The notes under the pieces: generated by a model
The model's database searches: none
What the model was told of the DNA's origin: nothing
What the model saw: only the letters and a program-made list of their open reading frames with translations
Program-made: the position numbers and the translations under genes
In this document: positions 56,601 to 64,000 of the stretch, one piece after another
How positions within the stretch are numbered: position 1 is the first letter of the stretch
Layout: each line of letters opens with the position of its first letter
NCBI GenBank assembly: GCA_047495785.1
Contig: JBLDXI010000033.1
Location: forward strand, 1,860,001 to 1,924,000
Direction: 5' to 3'
DNA length: 64,000 bases
DNA from: Lepidodermella squamata
Lineage: Eukaryota; Gastrotricha

Positions 56601-59600
56601 CCAGTGCTAGGACGAGTCTTATTACACGCAGATTACTGGTGTTATCAGGGTAAATACACAACTCAATTCTTGAGCATATAATGATGGAAGAAATCGATAA
56701 CAACGCGTTTTTAAATGAACAACACCCGCTGATGTAGAGCGATTAGGGAATACATACCTGCATATTTACGAAGGCGCTCGTATTGCGGCCCTTTTCGATA
56801 ACGAACCAGCCCTAGCTTGACAGAGCGGCCGGTTTTCCGCAGAATCTCTACGGCTTGTTGATTGGTCAGTCCGTCGAGACGTTGGCCGTCGACCTAAATT
56901 GTGAGATAAACAACGCAATTATTAGACCCAGGAGAGTTGTGATATATATAACATTATACCTCGACGATGCGGTCGTTGACTAAAATGCGGCCATCGACTG
57001 CGGCGGCACTGCCTTCTGCTAAGGATTTAACGAAGATGCCGCTAAGCTCGTCGCCGCCTTTCTCTGAAACATAACCGGCGACTGTAATGCCCAGGCCTAA
57101 CGAGCCTTTCGTGAGGTCCACTTCGAAATACTCGGTATCTGGGGACGCCGGCCGGGCTATCACCTCCGGCTCGGCTGGAATGTGACCGTTCGAGGGCGGC
57201 GTCTGTTGCTGTTGCTGTTGTTGTTGTTGCTGTTGAGGCGCCGGTTCGGGCTGTTGCTGCTGGTTTTGATGCGAGTGTTGCGGGGCATTCGACGCGGCTA
57301 ACGCTGACGATAAAACCGCAGTGGAAGAAGCGCCCGCGCCGCTGCCGCCCGTTAAAAACAAATAAATCTGATGTAAAAAGTCGTCGAGGTTGGCGGTAGG
57401 CAGCAGTTGCGCACGTCCGGACGTGTGCGGCGCCGCAACAACGGCGTCCTTGTAGTCGTGTATCGCCCGCGCGACCACGATTCGCACCGCCGAGCCGCAT
57501 TGACGTAAAACATGAGCAACTTGATCACTTCCGAGGCCACGAATCAGCACGGAGTTGATTTGTATCAGATGATCACCAACTTGCAACCGACCATCCTAAA
57601 AAAGATATGCGAAGTTACAAGATATTTTAAGGTGGATATATTGGCAACTTACGACATCCGCAGCACCTCCAGAAACAATGGTCTTGACAATGACACCGGT
57701 GGAGCGACCGCCTGCAATACCGAATCCTAAACCAGAGCCGTCATTGTACAGGTCGATTATTTCCACTTGGCTCCACTCGGTCGTAAGCTGCGTTGAAAAA
57801 GATTTAAATGAATTACAACTGCTACTGCTGTTGTTTTTGTTGTTATTGCTGTGTGAAGCAGGCGAGGCCATGGGCGACTGAGAGGGGCCCCGTTTCAGAA
57901 CAGCAGCACCGCTGCCGCCTCCACCACCACTACCACCGCAATCATGAGTGCCCTGGTAACCAGGTGCACTAAACATTTACGTGCCGATAATAATCATGTT
58001 ACATCCGAGCGGTCAAATTTCTTTTTGGCATTTATTCACGCCTATACGTAGCGAGAGAAGCGGCGGAAATAAAACAGAACATGGACGTGATAGTTGATAA
58101 GATGTTTGGGAAACAGCTATTAAACGCCGATATAGAGAGAATAATGGGAATTTATTACTGCAGAGCGGCAGACACACACCAGCCCACCTTAAATGCACCA
58201 TTTCAACAAGAAAGAATTGATGATAACATCAAACGCTGGGTATCGCTCTCGCGCGATGAGTATATGAACGGGAGATTATCATGTTATTGGTAAATATAAA
58301 CTCAGAATAAGCAGCAGGCTGTTTGACGCCTTCAGTTTGCGCAGATGTATGCGTGCTGTAGCGTGCCTGGGCGCAAAAATCGTGCTATTTCAATACAAAC
58401 AATAGTTGAAAAAAACTGCGCGAAATGCATATTTCGAGCGAAAAATTGCACGTTATAATGATGATGACGAGCGAAAGGGCATCGACTACTATAGGAGAAT
58501 ATAGACTGTAGTATTAGGCCCGCTTCTGTACATGCAACAATGCGTGAAGTTTTACTTCTAGATGCAGCGGCAATTACGATACGGACCCGTGTGTTGAAGT
58601 TCGCATTAAAAAACGAGCGATCGAAGGAAACCATCTGCGAAATATGATAATAATTCGGCAAGAAAACCGAACAATGATATTACAGCGCAGCGCAGCCGGT
58701 CGGTCGCACGCTGTATGCCCCCAGGGGAGAGTAAAACAGTCGCATATAGAGCCCATCTCGAAAACACGTGGAGCAGTAGAGCTAGGATCTTGTCGCATAC
58801 AGCCGGCCGTCGATAATTCGACTGCACTAGTAAGTGAGCGACGCGTATATCGCTCCTAACCATTGATGATCGGGACGATAAAAACATTTAATGATCGTAG
58901 CCAGGGCAATGTAGTTGGAATCACGCAAAAAATGACCACTAAGTAGCTAGACAAGTTGAAAATAAAACAACGCGCGTGGCAAAAATAACTACAGCAATAT
59001 AAATAGGCCGTTAACAATATTTTTCTCACAACAGCAATCACGGCGCGGCGGCACATAGGGGAAAAAGTCACACGTCGTCGGAAACCAAATATAGTTGAGC
59101 TACTTGTACATTTTTGAGAACAAAAGAAGCGATCGTATGCAAGAACTAATTTTCCTGCAAGGAAAAATCAATCGCAAGGCAACGCAGTGAAAAATGAAGG
59201 CCTTCAAAATACACCGCGCGCGACAGGTAGTAGTTTCCTATTCACGTTTCAGTCGAGGTGAAAGCGAATTACAAACGAGTTAGCACTGGTTAGTGGGAGT
59301 CACACGTCCTTCTGGATTTCAACGATCGATGGGAAGCCCAGTAAAATTATAATTCCGACCAGTAAGCAAGAAGTAAGCCGTAATTCGACGAATACAAATA
59401 GGTTTTTTTCATTGCCGCTATGTTTAATTTAAAAAGTGGTGGCGGTGACGGCAGCTACCTGGTGCTGCTGCTGCTGCTGCTGAAATGAGCGATGTTTTAA
59501 TCGAAAGTCCGGCATAGAACTTACCATGTACGGATCGATATCAGCATGTGCGTGGATTTCAGTTGTTTCGTCGATGTGCTGCTGCTGCTGCTGCTGCGAT

Positions 59601-62600
59601 GATGGCTCTGGCCGTGCTACTACCAGTTCAATCCAACCGGTGGCTGCCTGTAAGAGTGAGACGGCTTCGCGGTGACTAACTATCGCTGCGTCGAGCGCCC
59701 GTCCATTCACGGCACATAACCGATCGTCAGCATGCAGGCGACCGTCCCTTCAACGGCAAAAAAACATTCGTAGCCAGAGGCTCATTTAAAATTTCAGCTT
59801 AGACGTCGCTAATCAATGCAATGATTATGACAACGATAATGATAAAAATTCGGCATAATTTAAAACATGGCACGAGTGCATATGTATTCTTTTCCGTAGC
59901 CGCCTACAACAACATACCAATAACGTGCTGGTGAATGCTTTTACCAGCAATAACTGCCCTTGGCGCAATTTCGAACAAGCGAGCCGGCGTAAAAAATTGA
60001 CCGCATCGAAATGCACTGTCCCATGGGTCAAGGCTTCCGCCAAAAAGATCGTAAAATCGGCACAAGATGCGGAATGAAATAATAATGGTAATAATAATGA
60101 TGATGAACAACAATAGTAAAATAACAAAGGCGGAAACTATGGATAGAATTCACAAGTCGTCGAAATATAACTTGATATATAACATTGGTAATCATGATAA
60201 TAATAAAAGACGGCAAAGGCTCTACTGCGCTTTTCGCTTCGTGACCAAGCAACTGATTCGCAGACTAGCGGAAAAGGATGAGCGTGTATTTGGTTTTGAA
60301 ATGAAGATTACACATTGGTGAAAGCACAGGACGAGACGTCTGTCGCGCTACGCTAGACAAAGTCGCAGCGTGATCATAGAATAATCACGGGATGAAATCG
60401 ATAGGCCAGAAATATCATTATCATTTTTTATCACACGAAAAAAATTACACTGTACTAGCTTGCTTTTAGAGATCACGTAGCTCAGTAGCATTAATAAAAA
60501 GAACTGCTGCTACTGCTTAATCAAACATGCGAATAATGTCCCTAGAAAAGTTGTTCTCAGTTACTAAAGAGAGCGGAAATAGCTCAAGAAAAATGTGAAT
60601 GATTTCGCGAGCGTTTTAATAGATTGAAATAATGTGGGCGATTACTATCCGTATGCATCTACGGTGAATGCATCTACAGTGTAAATGAAACAAGTTTTCA
60701 ATCATCGCAAGTAACTCTGGGGATTTAGCCAAGTATTTAGACATCCCTTGCCTCAGCGATGCGGGACAAATAACAGCAGACTACATATAGGTCGATAATA
60801 AATAAATAATAATCATATTATATCCTATAATGCAGAATTTAGCGAGTGTAGTGGCGATGATGAGCAACAATCAAGAAGTGGCACCGAAGTACTGCGTTTT
60901 GTCAAAACTGTATATACATTTGTAGATTTGTATCGATAATGTGTGTTGATGCAATAACGTGGGTAAAACAATATAAATCGCCGATGAATGAAGCTTAGAC
61001 GCGATACAGCGACGATCGTGGCCCATTAATGAATGGGCACTAATAGTTGTCGTAACGATAGACATGTATATATAAACTATGTTAGCTTTAGCGTAACTGA
61101 ACTGGCTCTGGTCCGCTGCTGCAGAAGAATTCGCCTAGGAATCACGGAGTAGCAATGTTAATTTTTACGATTCGATTTTGCTGCAGCGAATTATGGCCGG
61201 GAATGCAGTACACACATAGCGCGAGGATGATGATGACAAAGTCAGCGCTACAAGCAATATACGTTGGCTTGCGACGCCAGCAATGTCCATCCGGGCTACA
61301 GCGATCGGTCAAAGCGACAAATTGAAAACGCTTATTGCTCTTGTGTGAAAGAACGCATACGTTGCGTATTGCCATTAAAATCACGCCGAACATACAATAA
61401 AGTACGGCAACACTAGCTGAACAAATATTACTGAAGACCGTGTGCCTGCTTTTCATTGATGTCGCAGTTGTCGCGGTAGCGAAATATAAAAATTTATATG
61501 TATAATATAGATTTCTACAGTAGCGGTTGCCGATGCTTCATAAATCGAACACGCTCACATTTTAACAATCGCCATGCAGCAATCTGGCGTCTTCTCATTC
61601 CGCTCAACAAAAATGTATATCGCGAGCATCTACACACACAGTCGTCATCTTGTTATTGTATTTAAGAAGACGAGAAGCGAAAAACCTCCTCTTCGGCCAT
61701 CCTCCTCAATTTATATTAGTAAGACAAATAGGCGGGATACGCGGCAAAATGTGGATCGCCCGACTATTTTACGCGCTCAAAACAAGGAGAGGCGTCTTAC
61801 AACATTAATATTGATATTAATAGTAATAATAAATATAAGATAGCAGTTATTATATGGTATGCTCGCGCGCGACAAGAATACACATTGACTACCGGGGGAA
61901 AGAAGCATATCAATGATATCGCCGACCACGAGACAGTGATGACGAATAGGATATCGAAACAATTGTGGCGATCGGCTCGCCGTCCCGATAAAACACATGC
62001 ATAAACACATGGCAGGAACAATGCAATAATAAAATAATAAATGTTGTTCTAGAGATACGGCCGCATGCAGAAAAAAGATGATGCCTCATCACTACTTGGC
62101 ATGAGATAGCAATATTTTGCACACGAGGCGAACCGGCCGTCCGGCTGGCGACGTATCGAAATGAGCGCGCTCGCGCTAAGGAAAACGAACTTGTGTTTTA
62201 TTAATATATTAAAGCCATGGACACATCATTTTTGCGACAGCCGATTGCGCGCTATGCGATTTCGCCGATCAATCTGAGACGCCCGTTAGATAATAAGGTC
62301 GCTGTGATGATCGCATGCTGATTTTTGGTGCGATGGGCTACAACTTCTACTACTACGACACAACTATTACGTGCATCCTGCGTGCGCCCACCGGGCGGTC
62401 TGCTGTAGAGTAGAAGGCGAGCGGGACTAGCCACTACTACCATCGAAAAAATTATCGACCGGCAGCGCAAAAAATCTATAATTCGCGGAAAAATGACCAT
62501 GCACGTATGGTTGGCGCAGTCATACGGAAATGATGTCGGTATAAAATAATTCGACAACTAACAATCATAGCAAGCAAAAGGGACCCTCTGCAGGGAACCG

Positions 62601-64000
62601 CCACATGCAAGCACATGTCAAATAAAATAAACATAAAATAATGTATTACTTAGTATTAATGGTCATCGCCATCATGAATGTGTATTAATAAATGCACCTA
62701 CACAGAAATCGCGTCAGCCGGGCGATGATATTGTTATTTCAGAAGAGAGTAGGGCGACGGTAAACATATCAGTCGCATCGTTCTCGCTGTCTGCCGTAAT
62801 TATTTCGATTTTTATTTTTAAGATTCAATATTAACGCACACTTTACGCCCTTTCGGCTAAAATGTTGAGCAAATAAGCGCAATACATATGCACGACGTGC
62901 CATGTTTTTTTCAAACCGCCGTAAATATCGAAAATTCGATCCTGTGACAAAGTGTATAGGGAACTTACCGGTCTGCAATGCTTCCGGGCTGAACGGCCTG
63001 AATCCAAATACCGGAGTGCCGGCTCACAACACTAAATCCTAGGCTTATGCCTTCTTCTTTTCGCAACCGCACAGTCTAAAAATAGAAAACAGTCATTAAA
63101 CTCAGACAAATCTTCACTGTCTAAGCCTTACACGATGTATAAAATCTCTTAGCTGGAATAACTTCGTCGATAAAATATTTCTACTTGGCAATACAAAGAC
63201 GGCCCACCCGCGGAGGACATTAAGATGTTAAACTAGAGCGAAGCCATGTCAAATGAAGACGGTCCTTGACTATAATTTGACATATAACAACCTATAAGCT
63301 GAGAGCGCAAGAGCTAGCCGCACGCATCATCTGCTAACCTACATGTAGTGCTTGCTTACAGATCATGTGAAGTGCACAGTAAATCGTAAATAATACACAG
63401 CGACTATCTTAGGAGAAATAGGGTACGCATATACAGGTCATTAGTTCCATGAATTTGACTATCGCCGATAAACTTTTTTAGCCTACTTATTTTTTCCCAC
63501 TGTAAAAAATTGCGTGATTCTTACCTCAAAATCGCAGCCTGGGAATAATCTCTCGAGGGTGACTCGCAGTTCGGAGCTGATACCCGGTTCCGAGTCATCC
63601 GGTTTCCTGGAAGATGGCGATGCTACGCGACTTTTCATGAGTTTCACGTGATCAGGTGACTCGTCGCGAGCGCCAGTCGAATGCGGCTCTTCAGAACCCG
63701 CGACAGCTGCCGCTACTGCCGCGCTCACAGTCTTCAACTTCAGTTCGCCGGATGAGGTTGAAATCTCAAAATCTGCTGCTGTAAGAGGAGTTTCGGAATG
63801 CTGTAGGTTCTGCAGCATTTCCAGAGAGTCTACACACACAGGGTACAAAAAAAACATAAATTAAATTACAAGGTCGCCGGCATAAGTAACGTGAAGAAAA
63901 AATTAATCATATCTCAAGATTCTTCAAGCGTAATCGATATCGTGCCGTGTGATCGAAAAAACTCACTTTGTATATTAACGAGCTGCTTGAATAGAGGGCT
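47653..64000 (-). CDS. MPDZ/PATJ-type multi-PDZ scaffold, 12 PDZ domains (5' end outside window)
   Basis: Fifteen exons on the minus strand are assembled: 64000-63967 (continues beyond the window), 63829-63525, 63075-62969, 59747-59459, 57952-57653, 57595-56960, 56893-56758, 55488-55369, 55315-54309, 54127-53954, 52657-51993, 51177-49974, 49676-48437, 48264-48090 and 47923-47653; 2,220 residues visible. The first piece ([11 protein letters not shown]) is part of an L27 domain, which in PATJ binds PALS1. PDZ domains then follow at about 63.0/59.7, 57.7/57.5, 57.1/56.8, 55.2, 54.7, 52.3, 50.8, 50.3, 49.4, 49.1, 48.6 and 47.9 kb. The last ([25 protein letters not shown], partly quoted) is near-identical in style to the last PDZ of MPDZ. 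Such proteins assemble junction and polarity complexes. Glutamine runs occur in linkers. The acceptor at 57952 is the least certain. Confidence 0.93.
52658..53953 (-). other. Multi-PDZ gene intron, 1.3 kb
   Basis: Non-coding sequence between the linker exon ending 53954 and the PDZ6 exon. No gene or repeat was recognised in it. Confidence 0.6.
55489..56757 (-). other. Multi-PDZ gene intron, 1.3 kb
   Basis: AT-rich sequence with short runs of TAGTAG (about 56090-56115). Nothing else recognised. Confidence 0.6.
57953..59458 (-). other. Multi-PDZ gene intron, 1.5 kb
   Basis: Non-coding sequence before the PDZ2 exon. The in-frame ATG at 57976 lies just inside this intron and would give an alternative, internally initiated protein lacking L27 and PDZ1. 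Confidence 0.55.
59748..62968 (-). other. Multi-PDZ gene intron, 3.2 kb, splitting PDZ1
   Basis: The largest intron of the gene; it divides the first PDZ between GSIADR and DGRLHADD. It contains short AT-rich microsatellite runs (for example near 60080 and 61800) but no recognised element. Confidence 0.6.
63076..63524 (-). other. Multi-PDZ gene intron, 449 bp
   Basis: Short intron before the first PDZ half, bounded by GTAAGA and TTTTTAG. Nothing else seen. Confidence 0.6.

Noticed and set aside
57976-57976. ATG at 57976 as the true start of a separate shorter PDZ gene
   Set aside because: The exon joins in phase to the upstream exons that carry PDZ1 and L27, so one gene is the simpler reading. 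An alternative internal start remains possible and is noted in the intron entry.
1-64000. tRNA, rRNA or CRISPR features
   Set aside because: No cloverleaf with A and B boxes, no rRNA-like block and no regularly spaced direct repeats were seen on either strand by eye.

Overview
This is eukaryotic, bilaterian-animal genomic DNA: GT-AG introns, AATAAA signals, and animal proteins such as a Diaphanous formin, Mediator subunit 26, a multi-PDZ polarity scaffold and a MAM-domain secreted protein. Twenty genes were found. For those with introns, exon structures were built by hand, and the reading phase holds at every junction. Many small introns fall between 47 and 62 bp, while a second class runs from 0.4 to 3.2 kb. 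Several genes have a splice-acceptor-like T-rich AG only 5-16 nt before the ATG, and same-strand genes often lie 58-241 bp apart. This suggests a compact invertebrate with spliced-leader trans-splicing and operon-like clusters (nematode, tardigrade, flatworm and similar lineages are possible). The species cannot be named from the sequence.

Layout. 1-4.6 kb, plus strand: 3' part of an SLC49-like transporter, GPI-transamidase catalytic subunit (PIGK/GPI8), cystinosin. 5.2-7.0 kb, minus: MED26. 8.1-9.0 kb: a transposon with a second transposon nested inside it. 9.0-19.0 kb, plus: a run of six closely spaced genes (ATG13, NCBP2, an unknown protein, holocarboxylase synthetase, ORC2, eIF3i). 19-21.7 kb: non-coding DNA with a second copy of the nested transposon. 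21.7-29.6 kb, minus: Diaphanous formin, whose largest intron holds retrotransposon debris. 31.6-34.2 kb, minus: an SPTLC1-like protein followed 58 bp later by a beta4-galactosyltransferase-family enzyme that carries the residue typical of GalNAc transferases. 34.2-40.2 kb: repeat-rich DNA with LINE fragments, a hairpin element and a 356-bp insertion with clean target-site duplications. 40.2-43.5 kb: three paralogous two-pass membrane proteins of unknown family. 43.9-45.8 kb, minus: secreted MAM plus PAN/apple-like protein. 47.7 kb to the window edge, minus: MPDZ/PATJ-type scaffold with an N-terminal L27 piece and 12 PDZ domains.

Most genes are housekeeping: GPI anchoring, lysosomal cystine export, transcription, autophagy, cap binding, biotinylation, replication origin recognition and translation initiation. 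DIAPH and MPDZ/PATJ belong to actin and cell-polarity systems. SPTLC1-like plus beta4GalT/GalNAcT is a plausible sphingolipid/glycolipid pair. The least explained items are the two-TM family, the trans-splicing-like signature, the proline microexons of the formin, and the nested transposons beside ATG13.
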